DNA of 64,000 nt from Massilia phyllostachyos (GTDB taxonomy: Bacteria > Pseudomonadota > Gammaproteobacteria > Burkholderiales > Burkholderiaceae_D). Below are positions 1-8,459 of this stretch, piece by piece. A program made the translations under genes and the position numbers. Within the stretch, counting starts at the first letter, position 1; the number at the start of each line of letters is the position of its first letter. Where the stretch lies: the NCBI RefSeq assembly GCF_021044825.1, contig NZ_JAJNOC010000001.1:620001-684000 (forward strand). The letters are read 5' to 3'. Under the pieces are notes generated by a model that saw nothing but the letters and a program-made list of their open reading frames with translations, did not search any database and was not told the DNA's origin.

Positions 1-720
1 GCACACGAAACGCTGGTATTCGTCGTCCGCCATGTCGGCCAGGGCCGCGGTGTCCGCCGCGCCCGGATTCCACACGACCGCGTCGAGGAAGCCGCTCTGT
101 TCGAGCAGCAGGGTGCGCTCGCCGGTCGCCAGGGTGGCGCGGCCGCTCACGTGCTGATAGACCTCGTCGAGCTTGTCGATGATCGAGATCTCGTCCGACG
201 AGATGCCCTCGATGCGCACCGCGCACACGTCCGGCACCAGGTGGTAGGTGTGCAGGGCGGCGGAGAAGGGGAAGGATGCGCCGCCCGCGTTGCGCACGGT
301 GAGCGTCATGGACAGCGCGTTGGCGCACACCGCCACGCGCAGCAGCAGGGCAAAGTCGTGGGCCCAGGCCTGGCGCACCGGCTCGGCCAGCATGCGCGGC
401 GCGAGCAGGAATTCGGCCCAGGCGGTATCGCCATCGAGGCCGCTGGCGGCCAGCTCCCAGGTGCTGACGCGCGCGAAGCCGTGGCGCATGCCGGCGCCGC
501 GTTCGGCGAACTGGGGGAAGATCACCGGCACGCCGCCGCGGATCGCCTTGCCGCCGTCCAGCGCGGAGTTCGCACTGAGGAACATGCGCTCGCCGCCGTC
601 CGCCCCCGTCCACGACACCAGGTGAGCGCCGTACAGCGTCACGATGGCCTGGGCGCCGTCCGGCGCCGCGATGCGGATGGCGGGCAGCTGCCCGAAGGTG
701 ATGGCGGTGGCGTGGGTCAT
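1..720 (-). CDS. D-hexose-6-phosphate mutarotase, partial (3' end off the left edge)
   Basis: Reading the minus strand from the ATG at 720 gives 240 codons without a stop before the window edge, so the C-terminus is missing. The protein starts MTHATAITFGQLPAIRI and contains GAHLVSW, then IRGGVPVIFPQF and MRHGFARVSTWE. These are typical of the YeaD/aldose-1-epimerase-like family, which interconverts alpha and beta anomers of glucose 6-phosphate and related sugar phosphates in the cytoplasm. The arginine and histidine of the PQF...HGFAR region belong to the family's active site. It starts 11 bp after the amidase stop, so it is probably co-transcribed with it. The substrate is inferred from family membership only. 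Confidence 0.82.
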   Translation of the reverse strand, partial: MTHATAITFGQLPAIRIAAPDGAQAIVTLYGAHLVSWTGADGGERMFLSANSALDGGKAIRGGVPVIFPQFAERGAGMRHGFARVSTWELAASGLDGDTAWAEFLLAPRMLAEPVRQAWAHDFALLLRVAVCANALSMTLTVRNAGGASFPFSAALHTYHLVPDVCAVRIEGISSDEISIIDKLDEVYQHVSGRATLATGERTLLLEQSGFLDAVVWNPGAADTAALADMADDEYQRFVC

Positions 721-731
721 GGTTGATAAAA

Positions 732-2153
732 TCAGGTCTGGCGGTTCTTGGCCATCGGCGGGTTGTCGGCGAAATAGCGCTTGATGCCCTTGGTAATGGC
801 GTCGGCCAGCTGGTTCTGGTAGCCGTCGTCGCGCAGGCGCGCTTCCTCGTCGGGGTTCGAGATGAAGGCGGTTTCGACCAGGATCGAGGGGATGTCCGGC
901 GCCTTGAGCACGGCGAAGCCGGCCTGCTCGACGGCGGCCTTGTGCAGGCGGTTGATGCCGCCGATCTCCTTCAGCACGGCCTTGCCGACCTTCATGCTGT
1001 CGTTGATCTGGGCCGTGGTCGACAGGTCGAACAGCACGCTGGCGAGCTGCTTGTCCTGCACCGCGGCGGTGTTGGCGCCGCCGATCAGGTCGGCCTTGTT
1101 CTGGTCGTTGGCCAGCCAGCGCGCCGCGCTCGAACTCGCGCCCTTCTCGGACAGCACGAAGACCGAGGAGCCGCGCGCGGTGGGCGAGACCCAGGCGTCG
1201 GCGTGGATCGAGACGAACAGGTCGGCCTGCACCTGGCGCGCCTTCTGCACGCGCTGGCCGAGCGGGACGAAGAAGTCGCCGTCGCGGGTCAGCATCACGC
1301 GGGTATTGGGCATCTGCTCGAGTTTGGCCTTGAGGCGCTTGGCGACCGCCAGCACGATGTCCTTCTCGCGCGCGCCGGTGGCGCCGATCGCGCCCGGGTC
1401 TTCGCCGCCGTGGCCCGGGTCGAGCGCGATGGTCACCATCCGCACCACCTTCTGCGCCGGCGCCTTGGCGACCTGCTTGCCCGGCGTCGGCTGGATCGCC
1501 TGCGGCGGCGGGGTGCCGTTCTGGGCCGACATCTCGGATTCGAGCTTGGCGATGGCGTCCGGCACCACGCCGGTCTGGGCCGGCGGCGCGGCCGGCAGGG
1601 GCGAGGCCGGGTTGGCGCTGCCCACCGCGGCGGCCGGGGCGTCGGTGCTCCACTCGCCCTTCTGAATCATGGCGGCGAGCGGATCGACCGGCCTCACCGG
1701 GTACAGGTCGAAGATCAGGCGGTGCTGGTAGCCGGCCACCGGCGCCAGCGTAAACACCTGCGGCTTGATCTCTTCCTTCAGGTCGAACACCAGGCGCACC
1801 ACGTTCGGCCGGTTCTGGCCGACGCGCACCTGCTTGATGTAGGGGTCGTTCGATTCGACCTTGGCGACCAGGCTTTTCAGGGTGGCGTTGAGCGCCAGGC
1901 CGTCGATGTCGACCACCAGGCGCGGCGGATCGGTCACCAGGAAATGGGTGGTTTTCAGCTCGCTGTCGTTTTCCAGCGTGACGCGGGTGTAGTCCGGCGC
2001 CGGCCACACGCGCACGGCCATGATCTGGGCCGCGCCGGCGGTGAGCGGCGTGAACACGGACAGCAGCAGGGTGCCGCCCGCCTTGATCAGGGTGCGGCGG
2101 TGCGAGGAAGCGGGAGTCAGGGCGGCGGGGCGTAGGCGAGACGGTCGAGGCAT
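732..2153 (-). CDS. amiC: N-acetylmuramoyl-L-alanine amidase, AmiC type
   Basis: This is a periplasmic zinc amidase that splits the bond between muramic acid and the stem peptide during daughter-cell separation. The N-terminus carries a twin-arginine-like signal (SHRRTLIKAGGTLLLS), as E. coli AmiC does. An AMIN domain follows at about residues 45-155 (AVRVWPAPDYTRVTLEN), then a proline/alanine-rich linker. The Amidase_3 domain occupies about residues 240-460, with the zinc ligands in ALDPGHGGEDPG (His), the Glu of GAREKDIV, and the His of FVSIHADAW. The catalytic Glu lies in LVETAFISN. The start overlaps the end of tsaE by 37 bp, so the tsaE-amiC-mutarotase order looks like one operon, a common beta- and gammaproteobacterial pairing. 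Confidence 0.95.
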   Translation of the reverse strand: MPRPSRLRPAALTPASSHRRTLIKAGGTLLLSVFTPLTAGAAQIMAVRVWPAPDYTRVTLENDSELKTTHFLVTDPPRLVVDIDGLALNATLKSLVAKVESNDPYIKQVRVGQNRPNVVRLVFDLKEEIKPQVFTLAPVAGYQHRLIFDLYPVRPVDPLAAMIQKGEWSTDAPAAAVGSANPASPLPAAPPAQTGVVPDAIAKLESEMSAQNGTPPPQAIQPTPGKQVAKAPAQKVVRMVTIALDPGHGGEDPGAIGATGAREKDIVLAVAKRLKAKLEQMPNTRVMLTRDGDFFVPLGQRVQKARQVQADLFVSIHADAWVSPTARGSSVFVLSEKGASSSAARWLANDQNKADLIGGANTAAVQDKQLASVLFDLSTTAQINDSMKVGKAVLKEIGGINRLHKAAVEQAGFAVLKAPDIPSILVETAFISNPDEEARLRDDGYQNQLADAITKGIKRYFADNPPMAKNRQT

Positions 2154-2602
2154 AGCAGGCCCAATTGAGACAACGCCTGCAATTCTACCTCACGGCCGAG
2201 CCCACTGACGCTCAGCAATACCCGGACGTCGGGTGGCGGCAACACCGGCTCGCCCTTTTCCGGCCATTCGACGATGCAGACATTGCGCCCGTCGAAGTCG
2301 TCGCGGAAGCCCGCATCCAGGAATTCTTCCGGGCTCGACATCCGGTACAGGTCGTAGTGGATGATGTTGCCGGGCTGGCCATCGATGCTCACGCGATACG
2401 GTTCCGACAGGGTGTAGGTCGGGCTCTTGACCGTACCGCCGTGCCCGCTGGCCTGGATCAGGGCGCGGGTGAGCGCCGTCTTGCCGGCGCCGAGGTCGCC
2501 GTGCAGGTAGATCACCAGGCCAGGCTGGAGCGCGCGCGCCAGCGCCTGCCCCAGGGCGATGGTGGCGGATTCGTCGGGCAAGTAGGCTTTGAAGGGCTGC
2601 AT
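2117..2602 (-). CDS. tsaE: tRNA threonylcarbamoyladenosine biosynthesis ATPase TsaE
   Basis: TsaE is the P-loop ATPase that works with TsaB and TsaD to make t6A37 in tRNAs reading ANN codons. The Walker A motif GDLGAGKT lies at residues 35-42 of the start used here, followed by SPTYTL, HYDLYRM and IVEWPEKGE, all family hallmarks. I chose the internal ATG at 2602 (MQPFKAYLP). The frame can be extended to 2653, but the extra 17 residues (MELRRRNRPRIN...) do not look like the family. Its partner tsaD is in the same window at 16.8-17.8 kb. The gene is divergent from queG across 57 bp. Confidence 0.93.
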   Translation of the reverse strand: MQPFKAYLPDESATIALGQALARALQPGLVIYLHGDLGAGKTALTRALIQASGHGGTVKSPTYTLSEPYRVSIDGQPGNIIHYDLYRMSSPEEFLDAGFRDDFDGRNVCIVEWPEKGEPVLPPPDVRVLLSVSGLGREVELQALSQLGLLCLDRLAYAPPP

Positions 2603-2659
2603 CGAATAAAATAGCGAGTTGATTCGCGGCCGGTTACGCCGCCTGAGTTCCATCCTGCC

Positions 2660-3778
2660 ATGTCCACCACCACCCCAGATCTGCCAGAACTAGCCCGCGC
2701 CATCAAGGCGTGGGGGCGCGAACTCGGCTTCGCCGACGTGCGCATCGCGGACGTCGACCTGGCGCATGCCGAAGCCGGCCTGCAGGCCTGGCTGGACGCG
2801 GGTTACCACGGCGAGATGGATTATATGGCAAGCCACGGCATGAAGCGTGCGCGGCCCGGCGAGCTGGTGCCGGGCACGGTGCGCGCCATCGTCGCGCGCA
2901 TGGATTACCTGCCGATGGGGCGCGAGGAGGGCTGGCGCGAGCAGGAGCGCACCCGCCAGTCGGATCCGGGCGCGGCCGTGGTCTCGGTGTATGCGCGCGG
3001 CCGCGATTACCACAAGGTGCTGCGCAACCGACTGCAGGCGCTGGCGGAAAAGGTCAAGGCGGCGGTCGGCGAACTCGGTTACCGCGTGTTCACCGATTCG
3101 GCGCCGGTGATGGAGTTGCCGCTGGCGGAAAAGGCGGGCCTGGGCTGGCGCGGCAAGCACACCCTGCTGCTGTCGCGCGACGCCGGCTCGACCTTCTTCA
3201 TCGGCGAGATCCTGGTCGATTTGCCATTGCCGGTCGATCCGCCCACCGGCGCCCACTGCGGCGCCTGCAGCGCCTGCATCGTCGCCTGCCCGACCCAGGC
3301 CATCCTCGGTCCGGGGCGGCTGGATGCGCGGCGCTGCATTTCCTATCTCACCATCGAGCTCAAGGGCAGCATCCCGGAAGAATTGCGGCCGCTGATCGGC
3401 AACCGCATCTACGGCTGCGACGATTGCCAGCTGGCTTGCCCGTGGAACAAGTTCGCGCAACGCGCCAGCGTGCCGGATTTCGATGAGAGAAATGGCCTGG
3501 GCGAAGCGGGGATGATCGCGTTGTTCGCCTGGGACGAGGAAGAATTCAACCGCCGGATGGAAGGCAGTCCAATCCGCCGCATCGGCCACGAGCGCTGGCT
3601 GCGCAACCTGGCGGTCGGGCTGGGGAATGCGGCGGGGGAGGAAGGCGCCGACGTGGCGGCGATCGTGGCGGCGCTGCGGAAGCGTGCCGCGCACCCATCC
3701 AGCCTGGTGCGCGAGCACGTGGGGTGGGCGCTGGCGCGCCACGGCGCATCACTCGATGCGCTTGAGGCGCAGGGCTGA
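2660..3778 (+). CDS. queG: Epoxyqueuosine reductase
   Basis: QueG is the cobalamin and iron-sulfur enzyme that reduces epoxyqueuosine to queuosine, the last step of that wobble-base modification. The 372-aa length is normal. A GACSACIVACPTQAI cluster motif at about residues 197-211 and a second CDDCQLACPWNKF motif supply the Cys ligands of two [4Fe-4S] clusters. YMASHGMKRARP near the N-terminus and DSAPVMELPLAEKAGLGWRGKHT are conserved family segments. The last 30 bp overlap the 3' end of the convergent gene at 3749. Confidence 0.95.
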   Translation: MSTTTPDLPELARAIKAWGRELGFADVRIADVDLAHAEAGLQAWLDAGYHGEMDYMASHGMKRARPGELVPGTVRAIVARMDYLPMGREEGWREQERTRQSDPGAAVVSVYARGRDYHKVLRNRLQALAEKVKAAVGELGYRVFTDSAPVMELPLAEKAGLGWRGKHTLLLSRDAGSTFFIGEILVDLPLPVDPPTGAHCGACSACIVACPTQAILGPGRLDARRCISYLTIELKGSIPEELRPLIGNRIYGCDDCQLACPWNKFAQRASVPDFDERNGLGEAGMIALFAWDEEEFNRRMEGSPIRRIGHERWLRNLAVGLGNAAGEEGADVAAIVAALRKRAAHPSSLVREHVGWALARHGASLDALEAQG

Positions 3779-4126
3779 CCAGTCGCCGTCGATCGAGATC
3801 ATCGCCACGCCGGTGATGCCGTTTTCCTTGGCGTAGGCATTGATCGAATCGCGGTGGATGTCGGTCGCCTTGGAGGCGGTCTGCTTGAGGTAGGCGATCC
3901 AGAGCGAACCCTTGTCGCCGAGGCGTTCCTTGGCGGTGGGGAGGTATTGTTCGAGTTCCTTGCGGTTGAGGGCGAACATCAGGATGACGTCGAAGGGGCC
4001 GTCACCTTCCTTGACGAGCTCGGCAGGCATCTGCGCCGCCACGCTGGGGTTGGCCTGGCCATTGAGGATCAGCATCGATTTGGCCGTCCTCAGGAACATT
4101 TTGTCTGCGACAGTTTTTTCGTTCAT
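3749..4126 (-). CDS. DUF3052-like conserved protein
   Basis: Unknown function. The 125-aa protein begins MNEKTVADKMFLRTAK. It has a small alpha/beta layout, with LNGQANP after a first strand, FDVILMFALNRKELEQYLP, GSLWIAYLK and the terminal GDWSALRLKR. The middle and the C-terminal WSALR motif resemble DUF3052-type proteins, an assignment made from memory of the family pattern. The start at 4126 is preferred over an in-frame start at 4159 because the extra MRGEQLHLGIL is not family-like. Its 3' end overlaps queG by 30 bp in a convergent arrangement. Confidence 0.7.
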   Translation of the reverse strand: MNEKTVADKMFLRTAKSMLILNGQANPSVAAQMPAELVKEGDGPFDVILMFALNRKELEQYLPTAKERLGDKGSLWIAYLKQTASKATDIHRDSINAYAKENGITGVAMISIDGDWSALRLKRIE

Positions 4127-4251
4127 GAGTATTCCTAAATGCAATTGCTCGCCGCGCAATGCGGCGAGGCGTTCAGGCTGATTTTACAAGGCTTCGTTCA
4201 AGAGGCTCGAACGCTTGCATGCGTGCAAAAATCCATGACGATCGGATATCC

Positions 4252-4353
4252 GTAGGGTGGGCGATCCCTCGCCCACGCGTTCAACTCCCTTGTGAATGGT
4301 GGCGGCGCGGCTGTTTATCGGGTGGTTGAACGCGTGGGCGGAGGACCGCCCAT
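4252..4353. repeat. Two GTAGGGTGGGC-type palindromes
   Basis: 4252-4279 reads GTAGGGTGGGCGA-TCCC-TCGCCCACGCG, an 8-bp stem with a 4-nt loop. 4334-4353 is GTGGGCGG-AGGA-CCGCCCAT. They sit in the 240-bp gap between the 5' end of the DUF3052-like gene and the 3' end of the response-regulator gene. Related copies occur near 12584, 12700, 17870, 22257, 55004 and 61206. The second copy could also act as a terminator-like stem next to the regulator. Confidence 0.75.
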
Positions 4354-4365
4354 TTTTCACACCCT

Positions 4366-4947
4366 CTACTTGAGCAGCCCGGCCAGTTCGACGGCCGTCT
4401 TGACTTGCATCTTGTCGAAAATGTGGGCGCGGTGCACCTCCACCGTCCGCATGCTGATACCCAGCTTGTCCGCCACGACCTTGTTCATCATCCCGGCCAG
4501 GATCAAATCCAGCACCTCGCGCTCGCGCGCGGACAAGGTTGCCAGGCGCTCCTGCACCGCCGCCGAGTCGGCCGCCTTGCGCGAGGCCGCCAGGGCTTCC
4601 TCGACCCGGTCCATCAGCATATTGTCGTTGAACGGTTTTTCGAAGAAATCGAAGGCGCCGCGCTTGAGCGAGTCGACCGCCATCGGCACGTCGCCGTGGC
4701 CGGTGAGGAAGATCACCGGCAGGCGCGCGAGCAGGCCGCGCGCCACCAGCTGGTCGAACACCGCGATGCCGTTCATGTCGGGCATGCGCACGTCCAGCAG
4801 CACGCAGTCGCCTTCCGGATCGGGCTGCCTGACCTCGTCGAGAAAGGCCTGGCCGCCCGAATAGCCGCGCGCCTGCAGGCCGCGCGACTGCGCCAGCCAG
4901 GCCAGGGCGTCGCGGATGACGTCTTCGTCGTCGACGATGTGCAGCAT
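4366..4947 (-). CDS. Response regulator, FixJ/DctR family
   Basis: Cytoplasmic transcriptional regulator of a two-component pair. The receiver domain covers residues 1-118, with the acidic pair DDED at the N-terminus, phospho-acceptor Asp52 in LLDVRMPDM, and Lys in FEKPF. A LuxR-type helix-turn-helix occupies about residues 130-190 (LSAREREVLDLILAG... SMRTVEVHRAHIF). The fused arrangement is that of FixJ and of DctR, which controls TRAP dicarboxylate transport in Rhodobacter. It lies 47 bp downstream of its probable kinase. The divergent TRAP binding protein beyond the kinase is the obvious candidate target. Confidence 0.93.
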   Translation of the reverse strand: MLHIVDDEDVIRDALAWLAQSRGLQARGYSGGQAFLDEVRQPDPEGDCVLLDVRMPDMNGIAVFDQLVARGLLARLPVIFLTGHGDVPMAVDSLKRGAFDFFEKPFNDNMLMDRVEEALAASRKAADSAAVQERLATLSAREREVLDLILAGMMNKVVADKLGISMRTVEVHRAHIFDKMQVKTAVELAGLLK

Positions 4948-4994
4948 GGGTGTCTCCGTCTGTCGATGTTGTTATGCTGGGTTGCAGGCGGATT

Positions 4995-6986
4995 TTAGCC
5001 CAGCGTCCCGTTCGCCGCTTGGGTCGGCAGCGCGAAGGTGAACACGGTGCCGCCGCCGGGGTTCGGCGCGTGCGTCAGGGTGCCGCCGTGGAATTCGATC
5101 GCGGTGCGGCAGATCGACAGGCCCATGCCCATGCCCTCGGCCTTGGTCGAATAGAAGGGCTCGAACAGGCCGGCGGCGACGTTTTCCGGAATTCCGTGGC
5201 CGCGGTCGATCACCGACACCGCCACCTTGTCCTCGATATGGGCGGCCGCGATGCGCAGCACGCGCTGTCCCGGCGCGGTGTCCTGCATCGCTTCGATAGC
5301 GTTGCGGGTGAGGTTGAGCAGCACCTGCTCCAGCATCACGCGGTCGGCCAGCACCGCGGGCAGCTGGGGCGGCAGCTCGACCCGCAGGGTCACGCCGGCC
5401 TGGCGCGCCTGCAGCTCGACCAGGGCGCGCACGCCGTCGATCACGCTGCGGATCGTCACCTGTTCGCGGCGCGGTTCGCGTTTCTTCACGAATTCGTGCA
5501 CGCTGCGGATGATCTGGCCGGCGCGCTGGGCCTGCTGGCGCGCCTGTTCCAGCGCGTGGCGCAGCATGCCGCCGTTGACCGGCTCGCCGGATGTGTTGTT
5601 GCGCTCCAGGACATTGATCGCGCCCGCCGTGTAGCTCGAGATCGCCGCCAGCGGCTGGTTCAGCTCGTGCGCCAGCATCGAGGAAATCTCCCCCATGGTC
5701 GCGAGGCGCGCGCTGGCTTCCAGCTTGGCCTGCTGCTGGCGATTGAGTTCCTCGGCGCGCTTGCGGTCGGTGATGTCGAGGATCGAGCTCATCCAGCCGC
5801 TCTGGCGTCCGTAGGCATCCACCAGCGGCGCCTCGAACACCAGCACCGGCACCCGCACGCCGTCGGGGCGCTGGAACACGGTCTCGAATTGCGGCGTGAT
5901 ATTCCCGGACAGCACGCCGCGGAAGCGTTCCTCGTACTCGGCCATCGCTTCCGGCGCCCAATAGGGCATGGGCGGTTTCTTGCCGACCAGTTCTTCCGCC
6001 GAGTGGCCGACGATCTCGCAGAAGGCCCGGTTGACGTAGGTCACGCGTCCCTCGAGGTCGCGCGCGCGCAGTCCCGTGATCAGGGAGTTTTCCATCGCGG
6101 TGCGAAAAGCCATCTGCTGGCGCAGCGCGCTTTCGGCGGCCAGGGTGCGCGAGATGTGGCGCCACAGCGCGCCCAGGCTGAGCACCAGGCCGAGGGCCAG
6201 CACGATCACCGAACCGACCAGCAGGTTGGGCAGCAGTTGCGGCGCGCGCTTGGTGCTGTCGGTGGACAGGATCACCAGCGCGCCCGGCAGGTCGAGTTCG
6301 CGCCGGTGGGTGTAGATGCCGCGCCCCGGGCCGCCGGCCGCGCGGCGCGCCACCGGATCGTCGTCGCGATCGAGCAGGGTCAGGGCATTGTCCTGGGCGA
6401 ACCACCAGGGCACGGTTTCGTCGAGCAGGATCTGCAGGCTGTAGGTCGCCACCAGGCTGCCGGCCGGGCGCCCGTTCGCGTACAGGGGCAGCACGTAGTC
6501 GAGCAGGCCCGGGGTGGCGGAGGTGGCGCCGTAGGGCTCGCTGTAGCGGGGGCGGCGGGTGCCGTTCGCGATGTCGGCGGCCAGGCGCGTCGGCGCGGGC
6601 AGGGCGGCGGGCGGCTCCAGGCCGTGGCTGGCCAGCACCTGTCCGTCGACGCCGTACCAGACCGCGCGCACCAGCTCGTGGCCGTTGTTGAACATCTGCT
6701 TGAAGCGCGCGTCCAGGGCGGCTGGCGTGGGCGGATGATTGACCAGGTCGGCGCCGAGGCCGGCCAGGGCTTCCTCGCTGCGCGCCAGTTCGAAGCGCAG
6801 GGTCTGTTCGACCCACAGCGTGTCAGCGATCAATTGCTCCTGGCGCTCGGTGGCCTCCATCTGGCGCGCCTGCCACGGCAGCCAGACCAGCACCGCGAGG
6901 AACAGCAGCACCAGCAGCACCGGCACCAGCCAGCGCCAGGAGCGCGCGCGTTGGGCGGCCGCGGGCTGGGCGGAAGGAAATTTCAT
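4995..6986 (-). CDS. Sensor histidine kinase, DctS-like (PAS)
   Basis: Membrane kinase for the response regulator just downstream. Transmembrane helix 1 is near residues 18-38 (WLVPVLLVLLFLAVLVWL). A periplasmic sensor domain of about 220 residues follows, then a second helix (LLVGSVIVLALGLVLSLGAL). A PAS domain comes next (RVTYVNRAFCEIVGHSAEELVG), and then HisKA with the phospho-acceptor His in MLAHELNQPLAAI. The HATPase has N (LLNLTRNAIEAM) and G boxes (DRGHGIPE, GMGMGLSI). The periplasmic domain plus PAS and the HELNQP motif match DctB/DctS C4-dicarboxylate sensors. The ATG at 6986 is used; an in-frame GTG two codons upstream is possible. The 127-bp gap to the divergent binding-protein gene should hold both promoters. 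Confidence 0.9.
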   Translation of the reverse strand: MKFPSAQPAAAQRARSWRWLVPVLLVLLFLAVLVWLPWQARQMEATERQEQLIADTLWVEQTLRFELARSEEALAGLGADLVNHPPTPAALDARFKQMFNNGHELVRAVWYGVDGQVLASHGLEPPAALPAPTRLAADIANGTRRPRYSEPYGATSATPGLLDYVLPLYANGRPAGSLVATYSLQILLDETVPWWFAQDNALTLLDRDDDPVARRAAGGPGRGIYTHRRELDLPGALVILSTDSTKRAPQLLPNLLVGSVIVLALGLVLSLGALWRHISRTLAAESALRQQMAFRTAMENSLITGLRARDLEGRVTYVNRAFCEIVGHSAEELVGKKPPMPYWAPEAMAEYEERFRGVLSGNITPQFETVFQRPDGVRVPVLVFEAPLVDAYGRQSGWMSSILDITDRKRAEELNRQQQAKLEASARLATMGEISSMLAHELNQPLAAISSYTAGAINVLERNNTSGEPVNGGMLRHALEQARQQAQRAGQIIRSVHEFVKKREPRREQVTIRSVIDGVRALVELQARQAGVTLRVELPPQLPAVLADRVMLEQVLLNLTRNAIEAMQDTAPGQRVLRIAAAHIEDKVAVSVIDRGHGIPENVAAGLFEPFYSTKAEGMGMGLSICRTAIEFHGGTLTHAPNPGGGTVFTFALPTQAANGTLG

Positions 6987-7113
6987 GGGCACGTCGACAT
7001 CCCTTACACTGTCGGGCGATTGTGGAAGTCCACGATGGTGCGCCGGCCATGCGGCGCGCAGACTGCGATCATCTTATTCTCTTTGTTTAACCCGTCAAAC
7101 CTGGAACACCGCC

Positions 7114-8124
7114 ATGCGATTCCCTCTCCTGGCCGCGGCGCTGATGGCCTGCGCCGGACTCGCCGCCAGCGCCGGCGCCTTCGCGCAGACGCAGGGCGCG
7201 CCGATCATCATCAAGTTCAGCCACGTGGTCACGCCCGATACGCCGAAGGGGCAGGCCGCGCTGCGCTTCAAGGCCCTGGCCGAGCAGATGAGCAATGGCC
7301 GGGTGAAGGTGGAAGTCTACCCGAACAGCCAGCTCTACAGGGACCGCGAGGAACTCGAAGCCCTGCAGCTGGGCGCGGTGCAGATGCTGGCGCCCTCGCT
7401 GGCCAAGTTCTCGCCGCTGGGCGTGAAGGAATTCGAAGCCTTCGACCTGCCCTACATCTTCCCGTCCAAGCAGGCGTTGTACGCCGTCACCGAAGGGCGC
7501 ATTGGCCGCGGCCTGCTGCGCAAGCTGGAAGCCAAGGGCATCACCGGCCTGGCGTATTGGGACAATGGCTTCAAGATCATGTCGGCCAACAAGCCGCTGC
7601 TGGCGCCGTCCGATTTCCGCGGCCTGCGCATGCGCATCCAGTCCTCGCGCGTGCTGGACGAGCAGATGCGCGTGCTGGGCGCCCAGCCGCTCTCGCTGGC
7701 CTTCTCGGAAACCGCGCCGGCGCTGCGCGAGGGCGTGGTGCAGGGCACCGAGAACACCCCCTCCAACATGTACACCCAGCGCATGCATGAAACCCAGAAG
7801 CACCTGACGTTGTCTAACCATGGCTACCTGGGCTATGCGGTGATCGTCAATAAGAAATTCTGGGACGGCCTGCCGGCCGGCACGCGCCGCATCCTCGAGC
7901 GCGCCATGGCAGAGGCCACCGCCTACGAGAAGACGATCGCCCAGCGCACCAACGACGCCGCGCTGGAATCGATCCGGCGCGCGGGGACGACCACCATCCA
8001 CACGCTCAGCCCGCAGCAGCAGGCCGAGTGGCGCAAGGCGATGGCGCCGGTGTATGCACGCATGGAAGAGCGCATCGGCAAAGACGTAGTCGGGGCGATC
8101 CAGCGCGAAGTCGCCCGGCCATGA
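7114..8124 (+). CDS. TRAP transporter solute-binding protein, DctP family
   Basis: Periplasmic substrate-binding protein of the TRAP type, 336 aa with an N-terminal signal peptide (MRFPLLAAALMACAGLAASAGAFAQ). The mature part begins IIIKFSHVVTPDTPKGQAA, a typical DctP start. The conserved region LRMRIQSSRVLDEQMRVLG contains the arginine that salt-bridges the substrate carboxylate, followed by REGVVQGTENTPSNMY. Substrates are probably C4-dicarboxylates, by family. No DctQ or DctM membrane subunits follow. The next gene is ogt, after a non-coding stretch. It may therefore feed a transporter elsewhere or act as a ligand-binding partner of the divergent sensor kinase. Confidence 0.92.
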   Translation: MRFPLLAAALMACAGLAASAGAFAQTQGAPIIIKFSHVVTPDTPKGQAALRFKALAEQMSNGRVKVEVYPNSQLYRDREELEALQLGAVQMLAPSLAKFSPLGVKEFEAFDLPYIFPSKQALYAVTEGRIGRGLLRKLEAKGITGLAYWDNGFKIMSANKPLLAPSDFRGLRMRIQSSRVLDEQMRVLGAQPLSLAFSETAPALREGVVQGTENTPSNMYTQRMHETQKHLTLSNHGYLGYAVIVNKKFWDGLPAGTRRILERAMAEATAYEKTIAQRTNDAALESIRRAGTTTIHTLSPQQQAEWRKAMAPVYARMEERIGKDVVGAIQREVARP

Positions 8125-8459
8125 CAGCGGGATGACAAGCGATGCGAACGCTCATGCGTTTTCTTGATAACTAAAATAATTTCCTGGAATGTGGTCGAAA
8201 AGATACGTTTCCAATTAAAGCTTGCGTTATGATGGGGACCTCACGCACTCACATGGTGCGTACGCGAACAGAACACACACGGTTTTGGGGAGCATAGAGA
8301 AAATCACGGTAATCCATACCGGAGAACAATCGAGGAGACACACGTTTTACAGAAGCCGTTAGCACAGCTAAACGGCCGGGGACGTGACCCGAATTGGAGC
8401 GCACCTTCGAGTGCGCTTTTTTTTCGTCCGCCGCCCGCCCGGCGGTTTAGAATAAGCGC
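8125..8459 (+). ncRNA. Non-coding stretch with a possible structured small RNA or leader
   Basis: No convincing ORF lies in these 335 bp. A TATGAT -10-like box is at 8228-8233. After it come several stems. CGCAC/GTGCG brackets a short loop near 8243-8262. GCCGTTAGC-ACA-GCTAAACGGC at 8355-8376 pairs with one bulge. The last is the strong terminator stem at 8398-8424. A transcript from about 8240 to 8424 would be about 185 nt. It ends 35 bp before ogt, so it could be a free-standing sRNA or an attenuated leader. I could not match it to 6S RNA, SRP RNA, tmRNA or a riboswitch class. Confidence 0.4.
8398..8424 (+). terminator. Rho-independent terminator
   Basis: GCGCAC (8399-8404), loop CTTCGA, GTGCGC (8411-8416), then eight T residues. 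The UUCG-containing loop and long U tract make this a strong intrinsic terminator for plus-strand transcription. It ends 35 bp before the ogt start. Confidence 0.9.

Noticed and set aside
4950..7790. A 946-codon frame on the plus strand opposite the kinase gene
   Set aside because: Low-complexity His/Arg/Ala/Gly composition typical of antisense frames in high-GC DNA. The minus strand encodes a complete kinase.
8240..8424. The pre-ogt stretch as a known riboswitch (GEMM, mini-ykkC, yybP)
   Set aside because: Short pieces look similar (ACGTGACCC, GGGGAGCATAG), but the conserved cores are not present.
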